A DNA stretch of 64,000 bases from Neorhizobium vignae (GCF_000732195.1 NZ_JNNU01000011.1:1-64000); one strand, 5' to 3'. Counted from the first letter of the stretch, positions 7,054 to 16,259 are shown. Numbers and translations are program-made. Notes: a model not told the origin generated them from the letters alone.

Positions 7054-9399
7054 TCATCGCCCCTCCCCCGAACCGGCACGACGCCCCGCCCGCACCCGGA
7101 TCAGCGCCAGGACCGCGAGCCCCGTCACCATCACCACCGCGATCTCGCCCAGCGTATCGGTGCCGCGGAAGTCGACGATGATGACGTTGACGACGTTGGC
7201 GCTGTGGGCAACGGTCTTGGAATAGGTGTTGAAGAAATCGGTGAGCAGAGTGTCGAACGGCGCCTCGGTCGATTTCAGGAGCAGCAGCGTGAAGCCGAGG
7301 CCGCAGGCGACCGCGACCATCCCGTCGAAGAGAGACTGTCCCAAAGGCCGGTGATCCCGCGGAGTGAGCCGCAGCCGCGTCATCACCAGCGCCAGGATGA
7401 CGACCGACAGCGTCTCGACCATGAACTGGGTGAAGGACAGGTCCGGCGCGCCGAACAGCAGGAAGATGACGGCGACGGCAAAACCCTGGATGCCGAGCGA
7501 AACGATCGCCGTCAGCCGGTCCTTTGCGCGCAGCACGGCGATGAGGCCGATCACCGCGATTGCGAAGAACGCCGCTTCCTGGACCAGCAGATCTTCCGGC
7601 CAGGCGGGCATTGCCGGGAGCTCCCCGAACAGGAAGGGGGGCACGAGCAGCGTCACCGCCAGCAGGATGAAGGTGGCGGTGATGTAGATTTCCAGCCGGC
7701 CCGGCTGGACGAGACGGGTGACGGCGCCCGAAAGCCGCACCAGGTCGGAAACGAAAAGATCGAAGCCGCGGTCCGGGCCGGGGCCGAGGCTTTCAAGCGC
7801 CCGCACCATGAAGGCCCGAAGGTCGGTCAGCCGCCAGAAGGCGAGCATACCGAGCAATACGGTGATCACCGACAGAAGCAGCGGCACGCCGAGATGCGGC
7901 ACGCTCGAGATGTCGACGGCGATCTTCTGGTCGGTGATCGCGCTTGCCATCGGCGAGGAGATGTAACGATGCGCCACGCCGGAAAAGAGTGCGGCAGCCA
8001 AGCCGAGCACCGAGAGAACCACCGGGCCCAGCCAGAGCGTCACCGGGCCTTCGTGGGCATGTTTCGGCGTCTCGACATGGGGACCGAGGAAGGGTTTCAG
8101 CGCCACGGCAAAGGCAACCGCGAACATCAGCGCATTGCCTATGACGGCAAGGCCCGTGAAAAACACCGCGCGCGGATTGCCGGCGGCGAGTGCCGCATAG
8201 ATCTCCTCCTTGGCGAGGAAACCGAAGAACAGCGGCAGGCCGCCCATCGAGAGCGCCGCCAGCAGCGCCGCGCCGAAGGTGATCGGCATCGCCGCGCGCA
8301 GGCCGCCGAGCTTCGTCACGTCACGGGTACCGGCCTCGTGATCCACCGTGCCGGCGACCATGAACAGCGCGCCCTTGAACAGCGAATGGGCAACGAGATA
8401 GAGCACCGCCGCCTCGACCGCATGGGCCGAGCCGAAGCCGGTCAGCATGACCAGGAGACCGAGCGAGGCCATGGTCGTATAGGCCAGCATCAGCTTCAGG
8501 TCCGTCTGGCGGACGGCGAGAAACGTGCCGGCAATGAGGGTTATGCCGCCGAAGAAGGGCAGCAGGATCACCCAGGCGGGCGTGTCCCCCATGACCGGGT
8601 TCAGCCGCATCAGCAGATAGACGCCGGCCTTCACCATGGTCGCCGAATGCAGGTACGCCGAAACCGGCGTCGGCGCTTCCATGGCGTTGGGCAGCCAGAA
8701 ATGGAACGGAAACTGCGCCGACTTGGTGAAGGCGCCGGCAAGCACCAGCAGCAGGGTTGCGAGATAGAACGGGCTCTGGCGCAGCCCGTCGCCCAGGTGC
8801 ACGAGCAGCGAAAGCTGGGTGACGCCGGTGATGTTCCAGAGGAAGACCAGGCCGGCGAGCAGGCAGAGCCCGCCGCCGCCGGTGACCACCAGCGCCTGAA
8901 GTGCGGCGCGCCGCGCCGCCTCCCGCTCGTGATCGAAGCCGATCAGCAGGAAGGAGGTGATCGAGGTCAGCTCCCAATAGACGAACAGCATCAGAAAGCT
9001 GTCGGAGACGACGAGGCCGAGCATGGCGCCCATGAAGGCGAGGATGAAGGCCATGAAGTGCCCCTGCCCCTCATGACCCTTCATGTAGCCGCCGGAATAA
9101 AGGACGATCAGGGTTCCGATGCCGGTGATGAGAAGCGCGAAGGTCAGCGACAGGCCGTCGAGGAACCAGGAGAAGGAGAGATTGAAGCTCGGCGCCCAGG
9201 CATAACCGCCGGTCACCACCTCGCCGGCGGCGATTTCTGGCAGGAAGGTGCAGAAATGCGCAAACGCGAGCGCCGGGGCCAGCGCCAGGACCAAGGCGGC
9301 CCTGTCGCCCATAAGGCGGGTGAGGAAGGGGGCCAGAACGGAAGCGACGAAGGGAAGGAAGAGTGCGAAGAACGTCAACGCCGGCGCATTGGCAGCCAT
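7054..9399 (-). CDS. phaA: Cation/proton antiporter subunit A (Pha/Mrp)
   Basis: 781 residues from ATG 9399 (GGAG 5-6 nt upstream); the frame also offers an ATG at 9426 without SD. This is the large MrpA-type subunit: a NuoL-like proton-channel part (residues 1-~500, with the VYWELTSITSFLLIGF helix and the KSAQFPFHFWLPNAMEAPTP lysine helix) and a C-terminal part (about 590-760, with GAPDLSFTQFMVETLSVV) equal to the MbhD/MrpA-C domain. About 20 membrane helices. It is the first gene of the operon; the gap to phaB (235 bp) is filled by two RIME-like elements. Confidence 0.95.
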   Translation of the reverse strand: MAANAPALTFFALFLPFVASVLAPFLTRLMGDRAALVLALAPALAFAHFCTFLPEIAAGEVVTGGYAWAPSFNLSFSWFLDGLSLTFALLITGIGTLIVLYSGGYMKGHEGQGHFMAFILAFMGAMLGLVVSDSFLMLFVYWELTSITSFLLIGFDHEREAARRAALQALVVTGGGGLCLLAGLVFLWNITGVTQLSLLVHLGDGLRQSPFYLATLLLVLAGAFTKSAQFPFHFWLPNAMEAPTPVSAYLHSATMVKAGVYLLMRLNPVMGDTPAWVILLPFFGGITLIAGTFLAVRQTDLKLMLAYTTMASLGLLVMLTGFGSAHAVEAAVLYLVAHSLFKGALFMVAGTVDHEAGTRDVTKLGGLRAAMPITFGAALLAALSMGGLPLFFGFLAKEEIYAALAAGNPRAVFFTGLAVIGNALMFAVAFAVALKPFLGPHVETPKHAHEGPVTLWLGPVVLSVLGLAAALFSGVAHRYISSPMASAITDQKIAVDISSVPHLGVPLLLSVITVLLGMLAFWRLTDLRAFMVRALESLGPGPDRGFDLFVSDLVRLSGAVTRLVQPGRLEIYITATFILLAVTLLVPPFLFGELPAMPAWPEDLLVQEAAFFAIAVIGLIAVLRAKDRLTAIVSLGIQGFAVAVIFLLFGAPDLSFTQFMVETLSVVILALVMTRLRLTPRDHRPLGQSLFDGMVAVACGLGFTLLLLKSTEAPFDTLLTDFFNTYSKTVAHSANVVNVIIVDFRGTDTLGEIAVVMVTGLAVLALIRVRAGRRAGSGEGR

Positions 9400-9442
9400 G
9401 TCATCTCCACGCTTCAGAAGCCCCACACCGCCCGACCGTTCG

Positions 9443-9562
9443 GAGGCAGGTGTTTTCTATGGGAAACGGGGCCCCGCCTCAAGCAGAACCGGACGAAACA
9501 CACAGAAACGCGACTTTCCGGGATTTGACGGCAAGGGCTGCCAACGCTTGGGGGCAGCTTCG
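9443..9562 (-). repeat. 120-bp direct repeat, copy 1
   Basis: About 90 percent identical to 9952-10073. It ends 44 bp upstream of the phaA start. In the direction of phaA transcription the gene-proximal end contains GAGGC ... GCCTC enclosing GGGGCCCC and a small TTTC/GAAA hairpin, so it could fold in RNA. No transposase or terminal inverted repeats are present. Confidence 0.85.
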
Positions 9563-9695
9563 CGCGATGAGCGGTCATTGCCGGCGTCGCAAACTGCTTA
9601 TTCCGCGGCCGGTCGAGCTATGTCGGCTCGCGCTCCCGGCTGATGCTTGGCCTATGCTCAAGCAACGGTCCGGCATCATACCTCATGAAAAGGTT

Positions 9696-9932
9696 TCACG
9701 ACGAAGCCGAGAACTTCACCGTCACGCCGCGCTGCCTAAAATAGGCCTGCATCAGCTTTCTGCCAGAACGGTTGTTCTGCACGAGCTTAGCCGGATCGAA
9801 TACGGCCTCTTTCAAACCCGTTCGGGCCATCGCCGCCTTGAGAACCGCGATATGCGCGTCGATATCGGCGTTGTTCGCTTGGAGCGATTCATAAATGCGG
9901 CCTGTTGCCTCCGCTACGGTCGGTTCGCTCAC
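9696..9932 (-). CDS. Small protein of unknown function
   Basis: 78 residues from GTG 9932, chosen because AGGAG lies 7 nt upstream; the frame continues back into the repeat at 9952-10073 without an SD. The protein is soluble, with a helical first half (EATGRIYESLQANNADIDAH) and a basic C-terminal segment (NRSGRKLMQAYFRQRGVTV). The Ala/Arg pattern and spacing look like real coding sequence. I do not recognise the family. It sits alone on the minus strand with one copy of the 120-bp repeat directly upstream and the other downstream. Confidence 0.6.
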   Translation of the reverse strand: MSEPTVAEATGRIYESLQANNADIDAHIAVLKAAMARTGLKEAVFDPAKLVQNNRSGRKLMQAYFRQRGVTVKFSASS

Positions 9933-9951
9933 GATTTCACTCCTGTTGTTT

Positions 9952-10073
9952 GAGGCAGGTGATTTCCTATGGGAAACGGGGCCCCGCCTCAAGCAGAACC
10001 GGACGAGACACACAGAAACGCGACTTTTCGGGAATTTGAAGGCAAGGGCGACGAACGCTTGGGGGCAGCTTCG
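9952..10073 (-). repeat. 120-bp direct repeat, copy 2
   Basis: Second copy of the element at 9443-9562, ending 20 bp upstream of the GTG start of the 78-residue gene. Here the outer stem is longer (TTGAGGC / GCCTCAA) and the inner hairpin perfect (TTTCC CATA GGAAA). The structure is retained between the copies despite sequence differences. Confidence 0.85.
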
Positions 10074-10238
10074 GGCCAGAAGCAGGCCCGCCGCCTAAGT
10101 TCAAAAGGGGGCAGGTTGTCGCGAGCGTTGCAGCATGTCCACACGCTCCAAGTGTTTCGCGCCAAAATGGTGGAGCGAGTAGACCGCTTGATCCGGCTCT
10201 GTATTATCCCTGTCTTCTCAAGGTGACAGGGGTGGTTC

Positions 10239-10619
10239 ATGAAATTTTTGATTGCGGCAGTCGCTGGTTTGTTGCTGTTGACGGGCTGTCAGACATCGGT
10301 GCCAGAAAGCGTCGCATCGTCGCAGACACCGCCGACGAATGCCGTGAAGCGGGAGGTGCTCAGAACTGCCCATCGCATGGGGTTCCGTGACAAAGACATC
10401 TATGGCGCACAGATTTCAAGCGTCGTCCTGCTCAAGCCGGAGAAGAATATCTACGCCTTCTGCGTTTCCGGCTTTGGACGGCAGTATAATTATCCCGCCC
10501 GTTATGGCGTATCCATGCGCGACGGTAAGATTCTGGGCTACACGCTCGACGATCTCCGTTGCCAGGACAGCCGCCTCAAATACTATCCGTTTCCAGAAAT
10601 CGAGAACCTGGGGCACTAG
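10239..10619 (+). CDS. Small lipoprotein of unknown function
   Basis: 126 residues with a lipoprotein signal peptide: MKFLIAAVAGLLLLTGC, with Cys17 as the lipidation site (lipobox LTGC). The mature domain is about 85 residues, has two further cysteines (AFCVSG and LRCQD) and a central YNYPARYGV segment. SD-like AGGTGACAGGGG lies upstream of ATG 10239. It is probably anchored in the outer or inner membrane on the periplasmic side. No named family recognised and no operon partner. Confidence 0.8.
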   Translation: MKFLIAAVAGLLLLTGCQTSVPESVASSQTPPTNAVKREVLRTAHRMGFRDKDIYGAQISSVVLLKPEKNIYAFCVSGFGRQYNYPARYGVSMRDGKILGYTLDDLRCQDSRLKYYPFPEIENLGH

Positions 10620-10783
10620 TCGCCAGCCCGAACCCCGCGCCCCAGCTCGGCGGCCTTGCTGCGCTGACTTGCTTGGCAGCGTGCCGTTTGCGGGACTGGG
10701 CCGAAGCAGCCGGCCGGCGGCAAGAACGCCGGCGTAAGCTGAGTTGGCCTCTCAAATCAGTCCCGACCAAAACAGGGATTCTC

Positions 10784-10996
10784 CTATTCCGGTGAGTCGG
10801 GATGGTGAGGCGGGAGATCGGCCCAATCCCGGAGGCCGAAGTGAGCTGTGGGATCGTCGCCGGGCTCTTCGACCAGCAAACGCTCCGCCGCGCCCTTCAA
10901 CCACTCTTTGACGTTGAGCCAGACGGCAGCGATCCTCGTGCGCGACCGCTTGTTGGCCGGCCGCGTGGAATGTCGGAATGCTCCAGCAAAAATCAT
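10784..10996 (-). CDS. Possible small hypothetical protein
   Basis: A 70-residue frame with a basic N-terminus and an acidic, proline-containing end (HFGLRDWADLPPHHP). The C-terminal pattern recalls short rhizobial proteins with RDWADLPP-like ends, but no SD or conserved context supports it strongly. An internal start near the VWLNVKEWLKGAAERLL helix is possible. The remainder of 10620-11127 shows no other credible gene. Confidence 0.35.
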   Translation of the reverse strand: MIFAGAFRHSTRPANKRSRTRIAAVWLNVKEWLKGAAERLLVEEPGDDPTAHFGLRDWADLPPHHPDSPE

Positions 10997-11127
10997 CTCG
11001 GTTCCCCTCGTTCAGCGCCATCTTGGCTCGACGGGGGCAATGTGGATGAAGGAGGCGATTTGTGTCCCAAAACGGGGCCAAAATCCTCCAAATCGACCAG
11101 GGCTGTTCAAGCGCCGTCAGTGCGGCT

Positions 11128-12648
11128 TCAGTCCGGCAGGCCGGCCTTGCGTACGCCATCGATCATGATTTCGTATCGCTCCGCATAACGCGGACGGTGT
11201 CGTTCGAGGTCGTGGAGTCGCATCAGTGGCGCTTTGGCGCGGAGCTTTGCGATCGTCGCCTGCGCTTGCTCGACGCGACCGAGATGGGCGTAGGCCGCCG
11301 CCAGGGTCCAATACGACCCGAGCCACTCGTTGTTCACGGCGAGACTCCGCGAGGCCCATTCAACCGCCCGCTCGAATTCCCCTTTGAACAAATGTGCGAT
11401 TCCGACGCCTACCATGATTTCGTAATTCTCCAGTGCGCCTGGAGCAATGTGCATTGCGCGCAGAAACGTCTCCCTGCCAGTCTCGATGTCCCCTGCCATC
11501 ACATTGAGAAAGGCAAAGAGCGAGAGGACTGTTGGATTGTTGGGATTGGCGTTTCGGGCATCGCGCAGCATGGCGAGGCTGCGCTGGCGATCGTGGCCGA
11601 CATTGGTGAACACCAGTGCACAGATGGCGACCACCTGCGGATCGTCATAGCCTGTTTCAAAGGCCGTTTCCGCAAGCTGCAGGCAGCGCTGCCGCTCGGC
11701 TTCGCTCAGGCCGGAGCCAAATGTCTCGTTACGCTCGTAGGCCCAGGCGGCGTGAGCAAGACCGGTGGCAAAGCCGGGGTCGAGCTGAACGGCCTGCTCC
11801 AGCAGTCGTATTGCTTCGGCGCGAACGGCAGTGGTGGCTCCCCGGAAGTGCGGCAGGGCGCGAAGATAGAGGTCATAAGCGTCGAGACTATCCGGATGCT
11901 TCCGTCGCGCCCGTTCGATTTCCGCCTTGCGGACTTCCGGCTCGACAAGCCCGACAACCGCATCCGTGATGCGGTCCTGGAAGTCGAAAAGACTCGACAT
12001 GTCGCCATCGAACCGATCCACCCAAAGATGCGTATCGGTGTCCGCATCGACCAGTTGAACAGCGACCCGAAGCCGATCGCCATGGCGACGGACGCTGCCC
12101 TGGAGAATGTAGCGGACGCCAAGTGAGACTGCGATCTCGCGGATGGGCGCGTTCCGGTCCTTATAGGCGAAAGATGAGTTGCGGGCGACCACTGCAAAGG
12201 TTCTGAAGCGCGACAGAGCGACGATGATGTCCTCGACCATACCGTCGGCGAAATATTGGTATGCGCCATCGCTTGAGAGGTTCCCGAACGGCAGCACGGC
12301 CATGGTCGGGCGCACCGCCCGCGGCGGAGGCTCCGGTGAATGCGTGTGCGGCAGCCGATAGCCAATTCGAGGTACCGTCGCGATCCATTCGAGTCCGTTC
12401 GGTGCCTTGCCAAGCGCCTTGCGCAAGGTCGCGATTTGTACCGTGAGATTTGCTTCTTCGACGATCAGCCCCGGCCAGGCTCGGGCCAGCAGATCGTCCT
12501 TGCTTACGGCCTGTCCGTCTGCGCTCAAGAGGGCCTCGAGAAGGGCGATGCCACGCTGGCCAAGCCCAATCGCCTCGCCGTCCCGTCGTACCAGCCCGGC
12601 GGCGCGATCGAGCACGAATGGACCGAAAGCATCTCGAGGTTGAGTCAT
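11128..12648 (-). CDS. Winged-helix / TolB-like / TPR regulatory protein
   Basis: 506 residues from ATG 12648; the open frame continues back over msrB but that part is antisense. Residues 1-100 are an OmpR/PhoB-type winged helix ([17 protein letters not shown] ... GYRLP). Residues 110-230 match the TolB-like N-terminal domain of the CadC/adenylate-cyclase-type regulators ([35 protein letters not shown]). Residues 240-490 contain tetratricopeptide repeats (for example [21 protein letters not shown]). No membrane helix or receiver domain is present, so the signal is probably a protein or metabolite sensed through the TPRs. It is a single gene; the target is unknown. Confidence 0.85.
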   Translation of the reverse strand: MTQPRDAFGPFVLDRAAGLVRRDGEAIGLGQRGIALLEALLSADGQAVSKDDLLARAWPGLIVEEANLTVQIATLRKALGKAPNGLEWIATVPRIGYRLPHTHSPEPPPRAVRPTMAVLPFGNLSSDGAYQYFADGMVEDIIVALSRFRTFAVVARNSSFAYKDRNAPIREIAVSLGVRYILQGSVRRHGDRLRVAVQLVDADTDTHLWVDRFDGDMSSLFDFQDRITDAVVGLVEPEVRKAEIERARRKHPDSLDAYDLYLRALPHFRGATTAVRAEAIRLLEQAVQLDPGFATGLAHAAWAYERNETFGSGLSEAERQRCLQLAETAFETGYDDPQVVAICALVFTNVGHDRQRSLAMLRDARNANPNNPTVLSLFAFLNVMAGDIETGRETFLRAMHIAPGALENYEIMVGVGIAHLFKGEFERAVEWASRSLAVNNEWLGSYWTLAAAYAHLGRVEQAQATIAKLRAKAPLMRLHDLERHRPRYAERYEIMIDGVRKAGLPD

Positions 12649-12807
12649 GATGCCAAAAAAAATACCAGCAACAGGCAGACGCAGCAACAGAGAGCGCAAC
12701 ATCCGCTTTGGCCCCGAAACAGCCATCCCGGCGTCCGCTCTCCAATCGCGGACTTTTCCTTCGCCGCCTCGATGCCTATCTATGGGGAAAACGAAAGGAA
12801 CCTTGCG

Positions 12808-13218
12808 ATGTCCGATGTGATCACCCCGAAAGTCCAGAAGACCGATGCGGAATGGCGGGAGCTCTTGACGCCCGAACAGTACCGCATCCTGCGGCAGGCC
12901 GGCACCGAACGCGCCTTTACCGGCCCGTTCTGGAACAGCCATGAAAAAGGCCTCTACAGTTGCGCCGCCTGCCACGAGCCGCTGTTCGTCTCCGACACCA
13001 AGTTCGATTCCGGCTGCGGCTGGCCGAGCTATTTCGAGGCGGTGAATCCTGAGGCGATCACCGAAATCCGCGACACCTCGCACGGCATGGTGCGCACCGA
13101 AGTCCGCTGCAGCAATTGCGGCGGCCATCTCGGCCACGTCTTCCCCGATGGCCCGCCGCCGACCGGCCTGCGCTACTGCATCAATGGCCACGCGATGGAT
13201 TTCGAGGCGATGAAGTAA
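12808..13218 (+). CDS. msrB: Peptide-methionine (R)-S-oxide reductase MsrB
   Basis: 136 residues from ATG 12808 (GAAAGGAA upstream); longer in-frame starts are antisense to the regulator. MsrB reduces methionine-R-sulfoxide in proteins using thioredoxin. Zinc ligands are Cys52/Cys55 (CAAC) and Cys101/Cys104 (CSNC, followed by GGHLGHVF). The catalytic Cys124 lies in RYCIN, with Cys70 (GCGWPSY) as the likely resolving residue. The length is normal and it is followed by a strong terminator. It is divergent from the TPR regulator, with 159 bp between the starts. Confidence 0.96.
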   Translation: MSDVITPKVQKTDAEWRELLTPEQYRILRQAGTERAFTGPFWNSHEKGLYSCAACHEPLFVSDTKFDSGCGWPSYFEAVNPEAITEIRDTSHGMVRTEVRCSNCGGHLGHVFPDGPPPTGLRYCINGHAMDFEAMK

Positions 13219-13230
13219 AGAACACCCGAA

Positions 13231-13257
13231 GCGCCGGCGATCCGCCGGCGCTTTTTT
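13231..13257 (+). terminator. Rho-independent terminator of msrB
   Basis: Perfect 9-bp stem GCGCCGGCG / CGCCGGCGC with a 3-nt loop, followed by TTTTTT, 12 bp past the msrB stop. Confidence 0.93.
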
Positions 13258-13262
13258 AGTTC

Positions 13263-13649
13263 TCAATAATCGTCGCTGATCTCGAGCCAGTAGCCGTCCG
13301 GGTCCTGCAGGTAGATCGAGCGCACGCCATCCGCACGGGTGTAGATCCTGCCCTCGTTTCTCGCCAGATCGCCGTATGTGGTGCCGGTTGAGGCGATATG
13401 GGCGACCGTGGCGTCGAGGTCGGTCACGGCGATGCAGAGATGGGTCGACATGGTGACGTAGGTTTGGCCGAAATCGCCTTCGATCAGGTGGATCGACTGG
13501 TCGTCACCGATGCCGAACCAGCGGATGTTCGGCTTGCGGGCCTTGCACTCGATTTCCGGCAGGCGCAGGACCCGGTGATAGAAGTCGGCGCTGCGGGTGA
13601 GATCCCGGACCATGATGGACAGATGGTTTATGCGAAGCGACGCGGCCAT
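13263..13649 (-). CDS. VOC (glyoxalase/bleomycin-resistance) family protein
   Basis: 128 residues from ATG 13649, with GGGGGGAGA just upstream. It is a single vicinal-oxygen-chelate module: NHLSIMVRDLTRSADFYHRVL at the start and IYLQDPDGYWLEI at the end. Candidate metal ligands are the His of NHLSIMV, the His of IHLIEG/THLCIAV and the Glu of WLEI. It may be a lyase, dioxygenase or resistance protein; the substrate cannot be read from sequence. It is convergent with msrB. Confidence 0.85.
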   Translation of the reverse strand: MAASLRINHLSIMVRDLTRSADFYHRVLRLPEIECKARKPNIRWFGIGDDQSIHLIEGDFGQTYVTMSTHLCIAVTDLDATVAHIASTGTTYGDLARNEGRIYTRADGVRSIYLQDPDGYWLEISDDY

Positions 13650-13799
13650 GGTCTCCCCCCAATCAGCTCCCGCGGGACCGCCTAACCACGTCGGGTTCTT
13701 GTCGTAGACGACGATCCCCCGCGGCAGCTGCATCCAGGAATGCCTGTGGGATTCATAAACCGAATGCGGGGCGGCGGGAAGCCGGGATGGCTCCGCGCG

Positions 13800-14669
13800 C
13801 TATGCCGGCAATTCCACCGTGAAGGCGAAGCGGGCCTTTTCGCCCGGTTGAAGAACCACGCCGTAGGGACGCTTGGCGATATCGTCCGAACCGCCGAGTT
13901 CGGCCGCCGTGCCGTGCCAGGGTTCGATGCAGATGAAGGGCGCGCCGGGTTTCTGCCAGAGCGCCAGGTTCGGCAGGTTCTCGAAGGAGAACTTCAGGGC
14001 GGGACCGCCCTCGGCGGCATAGGCCAGCCCCTCGCCCGCGCCCTCCGGAAAGATCATCGCATCCGCCTCGAACATCGCATGGTCGAGGGTCAGGCGCCCG
14101 GCCTTGAAGGGCGACGGCAGCTTTTCCGGCTTGACCAGCCCGCCTTCCAGCCGCGTCAAAGCCGGCTCGGCGCCGTTGTCGAGGGTGATTGTGTGGGCCT
14201 TGCCCACCGCGCCGGGAATCGGCCAGACGAAAGCCGGGTGGAAACCGAGGCCGAAGGGCATCGGCCGTGTGTCGCGGTTTTCGACCTCGGCCGCGACCGT
14301 CAGCGTCCGGCCATCGAGCGAATGCTCCACCCCCAGCAGGAATTCGAACGGATAGACGGCGCGTGTCGCATCGGATGCGACGAGCTCGTAGCGGCACATG
14401 GTCCCGCTCGACGAGGCGAGCTCAAACTCGCTGCGGCGGGCAAAACCGTGCTGGCCCATCTCGTAAGGCTTGCCGTCGACGCTGATCCGGTTTTCCGGCG
14501 CCTTGCCGACCAAGGGGAAGAGAACCGGCGAGCGGCCGTTCCAGAAGGCGGCATCGCCATTCCAAAGAAACGAGCGGCCATCCGTCGCTGTCAGCGCCTG
14601 CATCTCGGAGCCGAGCGAGGAGATGTCGACGGTCAGGTACTGGTTGGAGATGCGGGTGACGTCTGACAT
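13800..14669 (-). CDS. Aldose 1-epimerase family protein
   Basis: 289 residues, the normal size for the galactose-mutarotase-like beta-sandwich fold (LacX subgroup). Visible family elements are GSEMQALTATDGRSFLWNGD near the N-terminus, SPVLFPLVG, MGQHGFARRSEF with the catalytic-type His, GFHPAFVWP, and WHGTAAELGG. The expected activity is interconversion of alpha and beta anomers of a free sugar, but LacX-type proteins have poorly known substrates. Single gene; the ~116 bp downstream to the cupin gene is empty. Confidence 0.88.
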   Translation of the reverse strand: MSDVTRISNQYLTVDISSLGSEMQALTATDGRSFLWNGDAAFWNGRSPVLFPLVGKAPENRISVDGKPYEMGQHGFARRSEFELASSSGTMCRYELVASDATRAVYPFEFLLGVEHSLDGRTLTVAAEVENRDTRPMPFGLGFHPAFVWPIPGAVGKAHTITLDNGAEPALTRLEGGLVKPEKLPSPFKAGRLTLDHAMFEADAMIFPEGAGEGLAYAAEGGPALKFSFENLPNLALWQKPGAPFICIEPWHGTAAELGGSDDIAKRPYGVVLQPGEKARFAFTVELPA

Positions 14670-14785
14670 GGCGGCTCCTTCAGGTTCCGGTTCGGAATCA
14701 TGCCCTCATCTTTGCGCGCCAGACGTTTCGGTTCAATGACGCGTGAAACCTTTTCGAGCCTCGAACGACGCCGAGCCGGTTCGGC

Positions 14786-15193
14786 TCAGTCTCTCGCGAC
14801 CTCGCCTGCATATTCATCGTCCGTCACCGCCCCCAGCCATTCCGCCGTGCTGCCGTTCAGCGCTTCCTGGATGGCGATATGGGTCATGGCGGTGGTCGGG
14901 GATGCGCCGTGCCAGTGTTTTTCGCCGGGTGGGAACCAGATCACGTCGCCGGGCCGGATCGCCCGGACCGGCTCGCCCCAGACCTGGGCGAGGCCGGCGC
15001 CGGCCGTGACGAGCAGGGTCTGGCCAAGCGGGTGGGTGTGCCAGTCGGTGCGCGCACCCGGCTCGAAGGTGACCGAAAGGGCGCGGACCCGGGCCGGCTC
15101 CGGCGCCTCGACGATCGGATCGAGCCGGACGGTGCCGGTGAAATATTGTGGCGGTGCCTTCGAAGGCTGCGATCCGCTGCGCTTGATATCCAT
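14786..15193 (-). CDS. Cupin protein resembling metal-dependent hydroxynitrile lyase
   Basis: 135 residues from ATG 15193 (CGAGGATC upstream). It is a small single-domain cupin whose opening (MDIKRSGSQ), [16 protein letters not shown] and PGEKHWHGA motifs closely follow the bacterial Mn-dependent cupin hydroxynitrile lyases (GtHNL type), as far as I recall that sequence. Metal ligands would be His52, His54, Gln58 and His93. Most genomes annotate such genes only as cupin proteins. The physiological reaction is unknown; cyanohydrin cleavage would be a side or true activity. It is a single gene. Confidence 0.85.
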   Translation of the reverse strand: MDIKRSGSQPSKAPPQYFTGTVRLDPIVEAPEPARVRALSVTFEPGARTDWHTHPLGQTLLVTAGAGLAQVWGEPVRAIRPGDVIWFPPGEKHWHGASPTTAMTHIAIQEALNGSTAEWLGAVTDDEYAGEVARD

Positions 15194-15625
15194 GGTTCGA
15201 TCCTCGCTGAACGACTGGTTTCGCTTCATATAGGTCAGGACGGCATATAGGTCACAACGGGCGCGGCGCGACGTCCAAAAATTCTTGACTTCGATTTTCG
15301 CACGTTTATGCCTTTCCGTCGAAGAGCGTCGGCCTTTGAGGTTCAGTTTGCCTAAGTAATTCCCGGTCTCGACAGGTTCACCCTCCCATGTGTGGAAGAG
15401 CGATGACGCTTGCCCGCGTGGGAACACTGTTCATCGGGGTGGCGGCTTGAGACCGGTTTGGCATTGATCGTGCCAGTGCGGCCTCCGCTGCCCTGAACCG
15501 TCCGACTAAGACCCCCGACGCTTGGCCTCCCACAGTCCGGACCTTCGCCACACCGTGCGCGCCCCAAGAGGGCTTCTTGAGTGCCGTTTCCCGCATGAAC
15601 TTCCTGACCGGAAGATCAAAACGGC
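15194..15625. other. Unassigned intergenic region
   Basis: 432 bp with no gene I can support. Open frames here lack SD sequences and look like GC-driven shadows. There is a wide inverted repeat CGGTCTC / GAGACCG (about 15363 and 15450) and a 20-codon frame starting ATG 15390 without SD. It could include a leader or decayed sequence upstream of the DUF1062 gene. Confidence 0.3.
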
Positions 15626-16259
15626 ATGTGCGACATCCTCCATCTCGAATGGACTGCAACTCCCAAAACCCCACCCCGGCCGATCCTTGCGTGCAGCAGC
15701 TGCGACGCCATGAGACCTTTCCTCTCCAGCGGCCGCATCCGCCTCAACGCCAATGGCAAAAGGCTGGATGCCTGGCTCATCTACAGATGCATCGCCTGCG
15801 ACCGCACTTGGAACAGGCCGATCTTCGAGCGGCAGACCATCCGGGCGATCGACCCTGCCTTGCTCGAAGCGATGCAGGCGAGCACGCCGGACTTCGTGGC
15901 CCGCATCGAATTCGACGCGCAGGCGCTGAAGGCCAAGGCCGGACGGAAGCGACGACATAGACATGCGCAAGGCGGTGCTGCGCCACGATGCGGGCTGGCG
16001 GCGGATCGCGATCACGCTCGCCCTGCCCTACCCGACCGGCCTGCGGCTCGACCGGCTGCTGGCGGCGGAACTGCCGCTGTCGCGCAGCCGGCTGCAGTTG
16101 CTTTACGACACCGGCGAAATCCGGATCGGGCCGGAGCGGAAGGACGCGCTGAAACGCGGCATCCGCGACGGCACCCTGATCACGCTCGACCTGCGCGACG
16201 AGGCCGAGCGGCTAATGGTCGGAATGGCGGCGCTCGGGAGAGCGGCGATGGGCGGCTGA
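15626..16259 (+). pseudogene. DUF1062 protein, frameshifted
   Basis: Two frames together make one DUF1062 protein of about 211 residues. The N-terminal part (from ATG 15626: MCDILHLEWTATP, then a C-x2-C pair, RLNANGKRLDAWLIYRC, CDRTWNRPIFERQ) runs to about 15945. The C-terminal part continues in the next frame with GSDDIDMRKAVLRHDAGW ... LRLDRLLAAELPLSRSRLQ to the stop at 16259. Both parts fit the family and join where the first frame turns into an Arg/His-rich shadow, so one extra base (or two lost) lies within about 15936-15960. It could be a real pseudogene or a sequencing error. Its stop abuts the SDR gene tail-to-tail. Confidence 0.8.

Noticed and set aside
7204..9528. 774-residue open frame on the plus strand opposite phaA
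   Set aside because: Arg/Gln/Glu/His-rich, low-complexity composition typical of antisense of membrane proteins; no SD and no family.
10001..10013. Long start of the 78-residue ORF at 10013 (105 residues)
   Set aside because: Its first 27 codons lie in the repeat and have no SD; GTG 9932 has a good SD.
9443..10073. Insertion sequence or integron cassette
   Set aside because: No transposase or integrase, no terminal inverted repeats or target duplications; only direct repeats.
12649..13266. Upstream extension of the TPR regulator frame over msrB
   Set aside because: The extension is antisense to the well-supported msrB; the winged-helix domain begins at ATG 12648.
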